Shown here: positions 38,411 through 49,841 of the stretch, piece by piece
Layout of the letters: each line of letters starts with the position of its first letter
How positions within the stretch are numbered: position 1 is the first letter of the stretch
Assembly (NCBI GenBank): GCA_039105265.1
Contig: JAPFFF010000060.1
Location: 124,001-188,000 of the forward strand
Direction: 5' to 3'
DNA from: Tritrichomonas musculus
Taxonomy: Eukaryota; Parabasalia; Tritrichomonadida; Tritrichomonadidae
DNA: 64,000 bases
Notes under the pieces: generated by a model
Databases searched by the model: none
What the model saw: the letters and a program-made list of their open reading frames with translations, nothing else
Told to the model about the DNA's origin: nothing
Program-made: the position numbers and the translations under genes

Positions 38411-39389
38411 ACTCTAAAGATTTTAAATTCATCGTTAATGGAGCAGCTTTTAAAATCAAACATTTTGTCACCCACAATTAGTCGAAATCAGGCCAATGAT
38501 CCCACAATTTCCCAATTTACTTTAAATGCAATCAATAAAGGCAATTTTTACTATTTTTTAAATCTTATTATTTTTCAGCCAAATCATATTCCATTAATGA
38601 AGAAGTTGTTAAAATTCTAGGAAACACGTCTCTTATTTTTAGACACACAGAAAACATGGTAGAACGAACAGAAGACAATATCTTTGACCAACTCCAAGAT
38701 CATCTTCAATACCCAATTATCAACGCACAATTAATTCAAGAAGATATCGACTTCATTGCATCCAATATGTACAAATTCTTTGAAAAAGGTGAAATAACTC
38801 AATTATTAAATCTTGAAACAAACATAATTGAGCGAATAATAACCGACTCAAATATTCAATTAGAATCAGAAGATCAACTTCTTTCAATTATCAACCAACT
38901 TTATTTAAATGATTCAAGCTACTCCAATTTGCATGAGCATATTGAATTCATTTGTCTTAGTGAAGAAAAAATAACCGAATTTTTGTCGATTTTTAACATC
39001 GATGATTTAGCGAATTCAACATGGAAACAAATTTCAAAGAGGCTTCAAAAACATGTCCTCATCAATGGACAAATTGAAGAAAAACGTTATTGCAATTCCA
39101 ATGCAACATCCGATAAGGCTATCATTCAGATTCTATGTCAAGAAAACAAGAATTTTGAAGGAATTATCAATTTCATTCAAACTCATTCAAAAAGTGGAAT
39201 TTTCAAAGAAATTAAATATAACTTCATCTAATGTAAATGGAAACAATGCTCCAAGAAATGCTATTTTATATGAGTGTATTGATAAAAGCTTTTCTACATT
39301 AACAGAAAATACATGAATTTGCTTCGATTTTAAACAATATCGAGTAATTCCAAAAAGTTACACAATCAGGTTTTGGCATTCGATGGGAT
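38411..39389 (+). pseudogene. D1: decayed BTB-F5/8C paralogue, 3' end deleted
   Basis: The strand encodes, over more than one frame, KDFKFIVNGAAF (BTB start), LSPTISRNQANDPTISQFTL, and a 191-codon open part (38656-39231) corresponding to residues about 140-320 of gene E. A small deletion after HIP shifts the frame, and the C-terminal F5/8C part is lost in the 743-bp deletion. It is not expected to make a working protein, though the 191-codon frame could be expressed as a fragment. Confidence 0.65.
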
Positions 39390-39713
39390 AAGATGAATTT
39401 TCAGTTGTATTCGATGATCATTTTAATATCAAGATATACTGACATTAATCCATTTTGTTATGGTTATTTTTGATGTTCCTTATGATGTTGAAGTTAAAAA
39501 GATAATGAATTTTGCTATAGACATTCACAAATGATAATGAAATTAGACAAAACTTTTTATTTTCCCATTCAATTGCCAAAAACTCCAATATTTAGTTTTA
39601 AATGGTACAGTAGAGCTTCTTTATTATGAAGACTTATTTACCAATTCAACCAATGATCTTTATGCTTTTCGGATTGAACATAATTCAAATATACATGCGT
39701 ATTAATGATTAAT

Positions 39714-41114
39714 TCATATTAAACTACCATAAAACTCAATTGAGCCAAGAGTAAAGTAATGATAACGGTTATCTTGCCAGTTTGGTCCAGTCTGAGTCAT
39801 TCGGATGTACCTGAATGGTGTAGTGACTCGTTTCTTAATGTCAAATGTGTGGACAAGATACTGTCCGTTAAAGTACGGACAATCTCGCTGCTCATCGAGA
39901 GGTTCCCAGGATGATTTGTCATTCGAGCCTTCCAGCTTCCACGTCTTCGGATTATTACTATTTTGACCATAAGGACTCGACTTGATTATGTAGTTTGATG
40001 GAATTATCTTGCGTTCTTTAAAATCAAAGAGAATCCAAGAGTTTTGTTCATCTTTTGTAAGTAAATACTTATCTTTGTCTTTGTCTTCAAACAAGCAAAC
40101 ATTGTACTGCGATAAACTACAATCTGGTAGTGACGATGAAGTGATGTCAATAACGCTCTTGATGTTGCCATTTGACTCTTTCTGCAGGTGTCTGATAATC
40201 CCATCAAACGCCTCGTCGTGCTTGCAATAAAAAACAGTTTCGAAATGCTTAAAGCGCTTTAATGCAGAATGAGTCTCTCGCAGAAAAACTTTTTGCTTCA
40301 GCCTTTCGGCGAGGCTCAGCCAAACTCCTCCGTCGATGTCGCTGATGTCGAAGAATTCAACAAACTCACTCATTTCATGCTCGTCGACAAATGTGAAGAC
40401 GACATATTTGTAAAGCACTGAATATTTGGAATCAGACTTGTAGAGGCCGTTAACAACTCGCAAAAGTTGGTTTTCATCGACAAGCTGAAGTTTATCAAAA
40501 TTTGACAAAATCCGTTCAATCGTGCAAAATGTCAGTTCTCGAATTCGTTCTTCTTGTTCTTCGTTAAGTTGGAAGAAATTTTCACTGAGGAAATCAATTT
40601 CTTCGTCTAGGTATTGCTTGTACAGTACTTCGTTGTTCTCGTGCTCTTTGATTAACTCAAAGATATTATCAAACTTAATTTCTTCTCTCCTTTTAGGAAG
40701 GATCACATTGAAATGTTTGTTTTGTAGAATTTCAAGAACTTCCGACACAAATGGAAGCTCGTCGGCTGGAATCGTTTTTTCTTGAAAAGTAAGAAGAGAA
40801 AGAATGGTTGAAAAATGGCCTTTGTTTCTTGTGTTAATTGTAAATGTTTCAGTAGTTGGATCTGATATATGATTTTCACTGATTTTTGGTGATAAAAGAT
40901 CTGAAATAATTTTTGGAGTGTGAATTTCTTCTCCGTTTACAATAAATGTGAATGTTTTTTCATAGTTATGAATAGGGACATCTAATATTGCTGATGTTTG
41001 AAGCTGAATCTTTGCGAGATTACTCATTTTGCAAAATAACTTTTCAATATTCAATATAAAATTTTTAAAATTTTTGAAATTTTTTTCAATATCATTTCGT
41101 GAAATGAAAAACAT
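39714..41114 (-). CDS. E1: BTB/POZ plus F5/8-type-C (discoidin) protein
   Basis: The 466-residue protein has a BTB-like domain (FTFIVNGEEIHTPKIISDLL, about 54-115) and a BACK-like helical middle (130-310). Its C-terminal discoidin/F5/8C-like sandwich (about 345-466) contains NSWILFDFKERKIIPSNYII, TWKLEGSNDKSSWEPLDE and FRYIRMTQTGPNW. Such BTB-F5/8C proteins form large families in trichomonads; lack of a signal peptide points to an intracellular adaptor, perhaps for Cul3-type ligases. The ATG at 41114 has TCATA close upstream; a second ATG (41027, MSNLAKIQ) would remove a weakly conserved 29-residue lead. E1 differs from E2/E3 near residues 330-350 (SLPDCSLSQ versus SLHGSSWSP). It is divergent from A2. 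Confidence 0.8.
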   Translation of the reverse strand: MFFISRNDIEKNFKNFKNFILNIEKLFCKMSNLAKIQLQTSAILDVPIHNYEKTFTFIVNGEEIHTPKIISDLLSPKISENHISDPTTETFTINTRNKGHFSTILSLLTFQEKTIPADELPFVSEVLEILQNKHFNVILPKRREEIKFDNIFELIKEHENNEVLYKQYLDEEIDFLSENFFQLNEEQEERIRELTFCTIERILSNFDKLQLVDENQLLRVVNGLYKSDSKYSVLYKYVVFTFVDEHEMSEFVEFFDISDIDGGVWLSLAERLKQKVFLRETHSALKRFKHFETVFYCKHDEAFDGIIRHLQKESNGNIKSVIDITSSSLPDCSLSQYNVCLFEDKDKDKYLLTKDEQNSWILFDFKERKIIPSNYIIKSSPYGQNSNNPKTWKLEGSNDKSSWEPLDEQRDCPYFNGQYLVHTFDIKKRVTTPFRYIRMTQTGPNWQDNRYHYFTLGSIEFYGSLI

Positions 41115-41536
41115 GTCATATGATATTGATTTAATTAATTGAAAAATGAGCTTTGTAAGTATATTTTTAGTTCATGAAAATGAAACTTTGAAATATTATT
41201 CGTCAAAAGTTATTTCTTAAATAATGAAATACTCATATATTCCTACCAACGCCTATATTATATATATTTTTAGGTATAATAGGCTAATAATTGTATATTA
41301 TTAAATTATTAATCTTGAATACATAATATTTTTCGTGATATAAGTATTCTTTTCCCATTTATATAAACATAGAAAAAATTCAAAGGATATTTGAATAATA
41401 ATCATTAAAAAAGTTTGAATAAAAGAATAAAAAAATAAACAATTGAATATCCTATCAATAATTTTGAAAAAAAAAATAAAATGATTTCAGAGAAAACATT
41501 TCAGAAATATTTTGACTTCATTTTTATTTTTTTCAG
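41115..41536. promoter_or_regulatory. Divergent E1/A2 promoter region
   Basis: The 422-bp region carries TCATA next to the E start (41123-41119) and TCATT at 41518-41522 before A2. It is repeated almost unchanged at 47199-47620 and, about 12 bp shorter, at 53326-53735, so E and A copies share regulatory DNA. Confidence 0.5.
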
Positions 41537-42175
41537 ATGATTTCCTCAATGAACCAAAACAATTCAAAATACCAAATTGGCCTCAATATACATTTGTTGA
41601 CATTCAAACTTCCAGAAAAGCTTGTTCATGATTCAGATTCAATTCGTGTTAGTATCACAAGTTTTCCAGAAGAAAACAAACAACATTTTTATGTCAAAGG
41701 CAAGAAAATTAATACATCAAATCATGTTTTCTCATTAAATATTACAAACAAGACAGACAAAATCGTTATTGTCTTTCGAAAGAAAAACGCCATAGGCGAA
41801 GACCCAATCATTGCGTCAGCTACAATTCATTTAAAGAAATTCACGGAACTTCCAATTGAACAAATGACAAGTGGAACCAAAATGACAGATGTTAAAGTTT
41901 TAGATATTTATTATCCACTTCAAAAACAAATTGAAGAAGAGCAATCCAAAGAACAAACAAATGTAACAACTAATAAACATATGAAACGTAAAGTTCTTGG
42001 GCGATGGAAATTCAATTATCATTTTCAACACCTTATTTGAATTCGAACAAAGAAAAAACAAATAAGAAAGAAAACAAAAAAATTCAAAGAAAATAAACAA
42101 AATTTGTAAACCTAAAAAGAATGGAAAATACGAACAAATTACAGACGAAAATGGTTACATGAATTTTAACTTATT
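41537..42175 (+). pseudogene. A2: frameshifted copy of gene A
   Basis: It is almost identical to A3/A4 up to about codon 155. A one-base loss (CTTGGGCGATGG versus CTTGGGCAGATGG, near 42002) then shifts the frame and ends translation at 42040 after 167 residues. A second one-base loss in an A run near 42080 also separates it from A3. The closing beta strand and Lys-rich tail are lost. It still might yield a truncated protein. Confidence 0.75.
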
Positions 42176-42515
42176 ATAAATTTATTTTATATACCATGAA
42201 TATGTATACTATATATTATTAATAAATAATGCCTTTTATTATTTGTTTATTCCTTTTTTTCCCTATAATATTGTGTTTTTTTAAATATTTTATTTGAATT
42301 ATTTTTTATTTTCCAAATTTTTTAAACCCAGAATATTTGATTGATCATACAAATAATGAATAGTTTACGAAAATATAAACATACAATTATAAAAATAAAA
42401 TACATAAAACATAATATTGAGTTAATTATGTAAATAAATAAAAAAAATAAATACAGAAAATTTGAAGAAGAAGTATAAAAACGAATTCACATAATATCAC
42501 ATCATTTTTAATAAA

Positions 42516-43061
42516 ATGCTTTGCTTAAACATCCAAATGCAATCATTTGAACTCCAGAAAGGGATAGTTCAAGATAATGACACTCTCCGTGTTAGTGTTA
42601 CAGCACTTCCAGGTGACCAAAAACAAGCCTTCTCCTTTGAAGCTAAAAAGATGTTGACCACTCGTCCATTCTTTTCAGTCAAGATCAATGAAAAAACGGA
42701 AAGAATCTTAATTGTTATGAGGAAGAAAAGTTTTTCACAGAAAGATCCAATTTTTGCATCGACTGTTATTGCAAAAGATCAAATCCCGACCAAATTCAAT
42801 GACATTACCAACACCGAAATGAAAACAATAAAACTGCTAGAGCCAGTTCAACGATCAGGCAAGAAAGGCTCTGATCGTAAAACAGTTGGGAAGTTTGAAA
42901 TCCAATTCACATTGACTGAAGAATTACCTTCCACAAACAAAAATACGATCAAACAAATAAATAAGAATAAGAATGGTAAAGGATATTCCAAGATGAATTC
43001 ATTTTTCGATGATGAAAATGAAAGAAACAATTTCCTTTTCACTGATCTTATTACTAACTAA
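42516..43061 (+). CDS. B2: C2-like small protein
   Basis: The 181-residue product differs from B1 by a single visible change, VIAKD instead of VITKD. It keeps ALPGD. The promoter and leader match B1 closely, so this copy should be regulated alike. Confidence 0.65.
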   Translation: MLCLNIQMQSFELQKGIVQDNDTLRVSVTALPGDQKQAFSFEAKKMLTTRPFFSVKINEKTERILIVMRKKSFSQKDPIFASTVIAKDQIPTKFNDITNTEMKTIKLLEPVQRSGKKGSDRKTVGKFEIQFTLTEELPSTNKNTIKQINKNKNGKGYSKMNSFFDDENERNNFLFTDLITN

Positions 43062-43184
43062 TTAATCAATTTGTTTCATATTAATAGATATAGATATTGT
43101 ACTATAATAAAGAATAGATATCCATATAAATTAATAATTATTTTTGAATTAATAAATATTAAAATATAAATATCACAAAATATT

Positions 43185-43695
43185 AACCCAATTTCGCCGA
43201 TTACAAGAAAACCTATGAATATGAAAAACGCATTAACCAATTACGCTCTCAAAAGTTTAATAGACAAATACATCCAAGATTATAAACAAAAAAATAATAT
43301 CAACATTTCAAAAAATTAATGAAAATTGCCAAGATGAAGGCAAAACAAACAACATTAATGTAGAAGTATTAGTATCGAAGGGATTTGATAGAAACTCATC
43401 AATTAAAGCATTGAATAATTCAAATAACAATATTTCTCTTGCTTTAGATTTATTAACAAACAATAAAAAGAAAGAGAGGAAACCAAAAGTAATACGTTCA
43501 TACGAATGCGACAATCGACCAAATATACGAAGAAATAATAAAATTAAAGAAGCCCGAAACTTAATTATTATTTCAATCATTGTATTTTTAATTATATTTG
43601 AATATATTCTAGAAAATATTGTTATTCATAAAGTGAGAAATTCAACGAAAAAAAGGAAAGTCATGCTATTTAATAATTTTAAATTTTCTGATTAA
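43185..43695 (+). pseudogene. C2: U-box/UBA-type remnant
   Basis: It has the same layout as C1: half U-box, frame change, UBA-like part, one membrane segment. An ATG-started 94-codon frame (43411-43695) survives, with IRSYE in place of ISSYE. Confidence 0.5.
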
Positions 43696-43750
43696 GAATA
43701 TTCAATCGAGCTCAATTCTTCAAGCGTATCATTAATACCATTTCATACAA

Positions 43751-44955
43751 TGCTCTAAAGATTTTAAATTCATCGTTAATGGAGCAGCTTTTAAAAGCAA
43801 ACATTTTGTCACCCACAATTAGTCGAAATCAGGCCAATGATCCCACAATCTCCCAATTTACTTTAAATACAATCAATAAAGGCAATTTTTACTATTTTTT
43901 AAATCTTATTATTTTTCAGCCAAATCATATTCCATTAATGAAGAAGTTGTTATAATTCTAGGAAACACGTCTCTTATTTTTAGACACACAGAAAACATGG
44001 TAGAACGAACAGAAGACAATATCTTTGACCAACTCCAAGATCATCTTCAATACCCAATTATCAACGCACAATTAATTCAAGAAGATATCGACTTCATTGC
44101 ATCCAATATGTACAAATTCTTTGAAAAAGGTGAAATAACTCAATTATTAAATCTTGAAACAAACATAATTGAGCGAATAATAACCGACTCAAAAATTCAA
44201 TTAGAATCAGAAGATCAACTTCTCTCAATTATCAACCAACTTCATTTAAATGATTCAAGCTACTCCAATTTGCATGAGCATATTGAATTCATTTGTCTTA
44301 GTGAAGAAAAAATAACCGAATTTTTGTCGATTTTTAACATCGATGATTTAGCGAATTCAACATGGAAACAAATTTCAAAGAGGCTTCAAAAACATGTCCT
44401 CATCAATGGACAAATTGAAGAAAAACGTTATTGCAATTCCAATGCAACATCCGATAAGGCTATCATTCAGATTCTATGTCAAGAAAACAAGAATTTTGAA
44501 GGAATTATCAATTTCATTCAAACTCATTCAAAAAGTGGAATTTTCAAAGAAATTAAATATAACTTCATCTAATGTAAATGGAAACAATGTTCAAAGAAAT
44601 GCTATTTTATATGAGTGTATTGATAAAAGCTTTTCTACATTAACAGAAAATACATGAATTTGCTTCGATTTTAAACAATATCGAGTAATTCCAAAAAGTT
44701 ACACAATCAGGTTTTGGCATTCGATGGGATGGGTGATTGAAGGATCGAACGATAACAAAGAATTTGAAGTTCTTGATGAACAAAGAAATTGTCCTTTTTT
44801 AAATTGAAAAAGTCTCGTTCACACATTCAATATACAAAATGCATCAAATAAGAAGTTCCAGTACATTCGAATGAAGTCTATAATGACTGATTGGAAAGAT
44901 CAGAATCTTTTGGATATCAATTCCATCGAATTTAATGGAATATTATTAATTTAAG
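43751..44955 (+). pseudogene. D2: decayed BTB-F5/8C paralogue
   Basis: It has the same decayed BTB and BACK-like part as D1, with a 191-codon open part at 43997-44572. Unlike D1 it keeps an F5/8C remnant: GWVIEGSNDNKEFEVLDEQR near 44730-44800 and a YIRM-type strand near 44850, ending in EFNGILLI. Stops and shifts break the connection. The F5/8C remnant clearly corresponds to the LEGSNDKSSWEPLDEQRD segment of gene E, so D is an old inverted paralogue of E. Confidence 0.7.
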
Positions 44956-45106
44956 TAAGTAAATAAAAAATCAATATTGTCTATTCATTTCTTTCTGATT
45001 GATTATCAGTTGCTACATTTTGATTTGAAATTTAATAAATTATGATGCTTTTTCATATATTTCAATGACATTCAAAATCATATTCTTCAATCCATTTTTA
45101 ATATCA

Positions 45107-45216
45107 AATAAGTCAGCATTATATCTAGCAATTGAAGAAGGAAGCATTGAAATTGTTAAACTTTTATTAACTAATTATGAACTTCACTTCAATCTTGAAA
45201 AATTTTATGAGCTTTG
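45107..45216 (+). pseudogene. Ankyrin-repeat remnant, unit 2
   Basis: One frame encodes NKSALYLAIEEGSIEIVKLL followed by LTNYELHFN and a stop. The core S-A-L-x-L-A-x-x-x-G, then I-V-x-x-L-L, fits one ankyrin repeat. No more repeats are readable around it. It probably comes from an ankyrin protein of the type abundant in trichomonads. Confidence 0.55.
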
Positions 45217-45797
45217 AATTTTATTTTAAAAAGTTGATTCTTTAAGATTTATGACATTTTGAATTATGGTCAATTTTGATGATTAATTTTGAAAGTCAGT
45301 TAAAAACAAAATTAATTATTCTCGGAAAACAATCTTTATCATAAATAATCCATAATCTTAAAAATGAATTCAATTGGAATCAAGTTTATATTTCAAGATA
45401 ATTTAATATTTGAAGTACAACAAATTTCAATGTTTTCAACAATGCCTGTCACAAATTCCATTTGAAGCTAATGAAGATGAATTTTCAGTTGTATTCGATG
45501 ATCATTTTAATATCAAGATATACTGACATTAATCCATTTTGTTATGGTTATTTTTGATGTTCCTTATGATGTTGAAGTTAAAAAGATAATGAATTTTGCT
45601 ATAGACATTCACAAATGATAATGAAATTAGACAAAACTTTTTATTTTCCCATTCAATTGCCAAAAACTCCAATATTTAGTTTTAAATGGTACAGTAGAGC
45701 TTCTTTATTATGAAGACTTATTTACCAATACAACCAATGATCTTTATGCTTTTCGGAATGAACATAATTCAAATATACATGCGTATTAATGATTAAT

Positions 45798-47198
45798 TCA
45801 TATTAAACTACCATAAAACTCAATTGAGCCAAGAGTAAAGTAATGATAACGGTTATCTTGCCAGTTTGGTCCAGTCTGAGTCATTCGGATGTACCTGAAT
45901 GGCGTAGTGACTCTTTTCTTAATGTCAAATGTGTGGACAAGATACTGTCCGTTAAAGTACGGACAATCTCGCTGCTCATCGAGAGGTTCCCAGGATGATT
46001 TGTCATTCGAGCCTTCCAGCTTCCACGTCTTCGGATTATTCCCATTTTGACCATAAGGACTCGACTTGATTATGTAGTTTGATGGAATTATCTTGCGTTC
46101 CTTAAAATCAAAGAGAATCCAAGAGTTTTGTTCATCTTTTGTATGGAAATACTTATCTTTGTCTTTGTCTTCAAACAAGCAAACATTGTACGGCGACCAA
46201 CTACTACCATGTAGTGACGATGAAGTGATGTCAATAACGCTCTTGATGTTGCCATTTGACTCTTTCTGCAGGTGTCTGATAATCCCATCAAACGCCTCGT
46301 CGTGCTTGCAATAAAAAACAGTTCCGAAATGCTTAAAGCGCTTTAATGCAGAATGAGTCTCTCGCAGAAAAACTTTTTGCTTCAGCCTTTCGGCGAGGCT
46401 CAGCCAAACTCCTCCGTCGATGTCGCTGATGTCGAAGAATTCAACAAACTCACTCATTTCATGCTCGTCGACAAATGTGAAGACGACATATTTGTAAAGC
46501 ACTGAATATTTGGAATCAGACTTGTAGAGGCCGTTAACAACTCGCAAAAGTTGGTTTTCATCGACAAGCTGAAGTTTATCAAAATTTGACAAAATTCGTT
46601 CAATCGTGCAAAATGTCAGTTCTCGAATTCGTTCTTCTTGTTCTTCGTTAAGTTGGAAGAAATTTTCACTGAGGAAATCAATTTCTTCGTCTAGGTATTG
46701 CTTGTACAGTACTTCGTTGTTCTCGTGCTCTTTGATTAACTCAAAGATATTATCAAACTTAATTTCTTCTCTCCTTTTAGGAAGGATCACATTGAAATGT
46801 TTGTTTTGTAGAATTTCAAGAACTTCCGACACAAATGGAAGCTCGTCGGCTGGAATCGTTTTTTCTTGAAAAGTAAGAAGAGAAAGAATGGTTGAAAAAT
46901 GGCCTTTGTTTCTTGTGTTAATTGTAAATGTTTCAGTAGTTGGATCTGATATATGATTTTCACTGATTTTTGGTGATAAAAGATCTGAAATAATTTTTGG
47001 AGTGTGAATTTCTTCTCCGTTTACAATAAACGTGAATGTTTTTTCATAGTTATGAATAGGGACATCTAATATTGCTGATGTTTGAAGCTGAATCTTTGCG
47101 AGATTACTCATTTTGAAAAATAACTTTTCAATATTCAATATAAAATTTTTAAAATTTTTGAAATTTTTTTCAATATCATTTCGTGAAATGAAAAACAT
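45798..47198 (-). CDS. E2: BTB/POZ plus F5/8-type-C protein
   Basis: The 466-residue product is intact and nearly identical to E3. It differs from E1 at a cluster near residues 330-350 (HGSSWSPYN, KYFHTKDEQ) and at KLFFKMSN near the N-terminus. It is divergent from A3 across 422 bp. Its discoidin end (NWQDNRYHYF) matches E1, not E3. Confidence 0.8.
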   Translation of the reverse strand: MFFISRNDIEKNFKNFKNFILNIEKLFFKMSNLAKIQLQTSAILDVPIHNYEKTFTFIVNGEEIHTPKIISDLLSPKISENHISDPTTETFTINTRNKGHFSTILSLLTFQEKTIPADELPFVSEVLEILQNKHFNVILPKRREEIKFDNIFELIKEHENNEVLYKQYLDEEIDFLSENFFQLNEEQEERIRELTFCTIERILSNFDKLQLVDENQLLRVVNGLYKSDSKYSVLYKYVVFTFVDEHEMSEFVEFFDISDIDGGVWLSLAERLKQKVFLRETHSALKRFKHFGTVFYCKHDEAFDGIIRHLQKESNGNIKSVIDITSSSLHGSSWSPYNVCLFEDKDKDKYFHTKDEQNSWILFDFKERKIIPSNYIIKSSPYGQNGNNPKTWKLEGSNDKSSWEPLDEQRDCPYFNGQYLVHTFDIKKRVTTPFRYIRMTQTGPNWQDNRYHYFTLGSIEFYGSLI

Positions 47199-47620
47199 GT
47201 AATATGATATTGATTTAATTAATTGAAAAATGAGCTTTGTAAGTATATTTTTAGTTCATGAAAATGAAACTTTGAAATATTATTCGTCAAAAGTTATTTC
47301 TTAAATAATGAAATACTCATATATTCCTACCAACGCCTATATTATATATATTTTTAGGTATAATAGGCTAATAATTGTATATTATTAAATTATTAATCTT
47401 GAATACATAATATTTTTCGTGATATAAGTATTCTTTTCCCATTTATATAAACATAGAAAAAATTCAAAGGATATTTGAATAATAATCATTAAAAAAGTTT
47501 GAATAAAAGAATAAAAAAATAAACAATTGAATATCCTATCAATAATTTTGAAAAAAAAAATAAAATGATTTCAGAGAAAACATTTCAGAAATATTTTGAC
47601 TTCATTTTTATTTTTTTCAG

Positions 47621-48265
47621 ATGATTTCCTCAATGAACCAAAACAATTCAAAATACCAAATTGGCCTCAATATACATTTGTTGACATTCAAACTTCCAGA
47701 AAAGCTTGTTCATGATTCAGATTCAATTCGTGTTAGTATCACAAGTTTTCCAGAAGAAAACAAACAACATTTTTATGTCAAAGGCAAGAAAATTAATACA
47801 TCAAATCATGTTTTCTCATTAAATATTACAAACAAGACAGACAAAATCGTTATTGTCTTTCGAAAGAAAAACGCCATAGGCGAAGACCCAATCATTGCGT
47901 CAGCTACAATTCATTTAAAGAAATTCACGGAACTTCCAATTGAACAAATGACAAGTGGAACCAAAATGACAGATGTTAAAGTTTTAGATATTTATTATCC
48001 ACTTCAAAAACAAATTGAAGAAGAGCAATCCAAAGAACAAACAAATGTAACAACTAATAAACATATGAAACGTAAAGTTCTTGGGCAGATGGAAATTCAA
48101 TTATCATTTTCAACACCTTATTTGAATTCGAACAAAGAAAAAACAAATAAGAAAGAAAACAAAAAAAATTCAAAGAAAATAAACAAAATTTGTAAACCTA
48201 AAAAGAATGGAAAATACGAACAAATTACAGACGAAAATGGTTACATGAATTTTAACTTATTATAA
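47621..48265 (+). CDS. A3: C2-like small protein, intact copy
   Basis: The 214-residue product is complete: sandwich strands, the closing GQMEIQLSFSTPYL segment missing in A2, a Lys-rich tail, and a YEQITDENGYMNF end that echoes the acidic ends of the B proteins. TCATT is at 47602-47606. Confidence 0.65.
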   Translation: MISSMNQNNSKYQIGLNIHLLTFKLPEKLVHDSDSIRVSITSFPEENKQHFYVKGKKINTSNHVFSLNITNKTDKIVIVFRKKNAIGEDPIIASATIHLKKFTELPIEQMTSGTKMTDVKVLDIYYPLQKQIEEEQSKEQTNVTTNKHMKRKVLGQMEIQLSFSTPYLNSNKEKTNKKENKKNSKKINKICKPKKNGKYEQITDENGYMNFNLL

Positions 48266-48602
48266 ATTTATTTTATATACCATGAATATGTATACTATAT
48301 ATTATTAATAAATAATGCCTTTTATTATTTGTTTATTCCTTTTTTTCCCTATAATATTGTGTTTTTTTAAATATTTTATTTGAATTATTTTTTATTTTTC
48401 AAATTTTTTAAACCCAGAATATTTGAAGATACACACAAATAATGAATGGTTTACGAAATTATAAATATTCAAAACTGTAAAATAAAATAAATAAAAAACA
48501 ATATTGAAGTATTTATAAATATAAATAAAAAAAATAATTACAGAAAAATTGAAGAAGAAGTATAAAAACGAATTCACATAATATCACATCATTTTTTATA
48601 AA

Positions 48603-49148
48603 ATGCTCTGCTTAAACATCCAAATGCAATCATTTGAACTCCAGAAAGGGATAGTTCAAGATAATGACACTCTCCGTGTTAGTGTTACAACACTTCCAGG
48701 TGAGCAAAAACAAGCGTTCTCCTTTGAAGCTAAAAAGATGTTGACCACTCGTCCATTCTTTTCAGTCAAGATCAATGAAAAAACGGAAAGAATCTTAATT
48801 GTTATGAGGAAGAAAAGTTTTTCACAGAAAGATCCAATTTTTGCATCGACTGTTATTACAAAAGATCAAATCCCGACCAAATTCAATGACATTACCAACA
48901 CCGAAATGAAAACAATAAAACTGCTAGAGCCAGTTCAACGATCAGGCAAGAAAGGCTCTGATCGTAAAACAGTTGGGAAGTTTGAAATCCAATTCACATT
49001 GACCGAAGAATTACCTTCCACAAACAAAAATACGATCAAACAAATAAATAAGAATAAGAATGGTAAAGGATATTCCAAGATGAATTCATTTTTCGATGAT
49101 GAAAATGAAAGAAACAATTTCCTTTTCACTGATCTTATTACTAACTAA
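48603..49148 (+). CDS. B3: C2-like small protein
   Basis: The 181-residue product carries TLPGE near residue 32 and VITKD near residue 89. The first is shared with B4 and the second with B1, which marks recombination between copies. Confidence 0.65.
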   Translation: MLCLNIQMQSFELQKGIVQDNDTLRVSVTTLPGEQKQAFSFEAKKMLTTRPFFSVKINEKTERILIVMRKKSFSQKDPIFASTVITKDQIPTKFNDITNTEMKTIKLLEPVQRSGKKGSDRKTVGKFEIQFTLTEELPSTNKNTIKQINKNKNGKGYSKMNSFFDDENERNNFLFTDLITN

Positions 49149-49275
49149 CTAATTAATTAATTTGTTTCATATTAATAGATATAGATATTGTACTATAATA
49201 AAGAATAGATATCCATATAAATTAATAATTATTTTTGAATTAATAAATATTAAAGTATAAATATCACAAAATATT

Positions 49276-49786
49276 AACCCAATTTCGCCGATTACAAGAG
49301 AACCTATGAATATGAAAAACGCATTAACCAATTACGCTCTCAAAAGTTTAATAGACAAATACATCCAAGATTATAAACAAAAAAATAATATCAACATTTC
49401 AAAAAATTAATGCAAATTGCCAAGATGAAGGCAAAACAAACAACATTAATGTAGAAGTATTAGTATCGAAGGGATTTGATAGAAACTCATCAATTAAAGC
49501 ATTGAATAATTCAAATAACAATATTTCTCTTGCTTTAGATTTATTAACAAACAATAAAAAGAAAGAGAGGAAACCAAAAGTAATAAGTTCATACGAATGC
49601 GACAATCGACCAAATATGCGAAGAAATTATAAAAGTAAAGAAGCCCGAAACTTAATTATTATTTCAATCATTGTATTTTTAATTATATTTGAATATATTC
49701 TAGAAAATATTGTTATTCATAAAGTGAGAAATTCAACGAAAAAAAGGAAAGTCATGCTATTTAATAATTTTAAATTTTCTGATTAA
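49276..49786 (+). pseudogene. C3: U-box/UBA-type remnant
   Basis: The layout is as in C1; the surviving frame (49502-49786) has NYKSKEARN before the membrane segment instead of NNKIKEARN. Confidence 0.5.
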
Positions 49787-49841
49787 GAATATTCAATCGA
49801 GCTCAATTCTTCAAGCGTATCATTAATACCATTTCATACAA

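Larger units (their letters stand above)
36993..42328 (+). repeat. Array unit 1 (5336 bp)
   Basis: The unit starts at CAGAATATTTGATTGATC before gene B1 and ends before B2. Its content is B1, U-box/UBA remnant, D1, E1 (minus) and A2. It lacks about 743 bp present in unit 2 (44731-45473), which includes the end of D and the ankyrin remnant. The junction at 39389-39390 has short GAT microhomology. Confidence 0.9.
42329..48414 (+). repeat. Array unit 2 (6086 bp)
   Basis: The content is B2, U-box/UBA remnant, D2, ankyrin remnant, E2 (minus) and A3. The leader of B2 is of the same type as that of B1 (TTGATTGATCATAC), unlike units 3 and 4. Confidence 0.9.

Noticed and set aside
39053-39316. 87-codon alternative frame in D, repeated in each unit
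   Set aside because: It overlaps the frame with clear similarity to gene E and has no independent similarity.
40522-40785. 87-codon plus-strand Ser-rich frame repeated in each unit (also at 46606 and 52733)
   Set aside because: It is an antisense shadow of gene E; it repeats only because the unit repeats.
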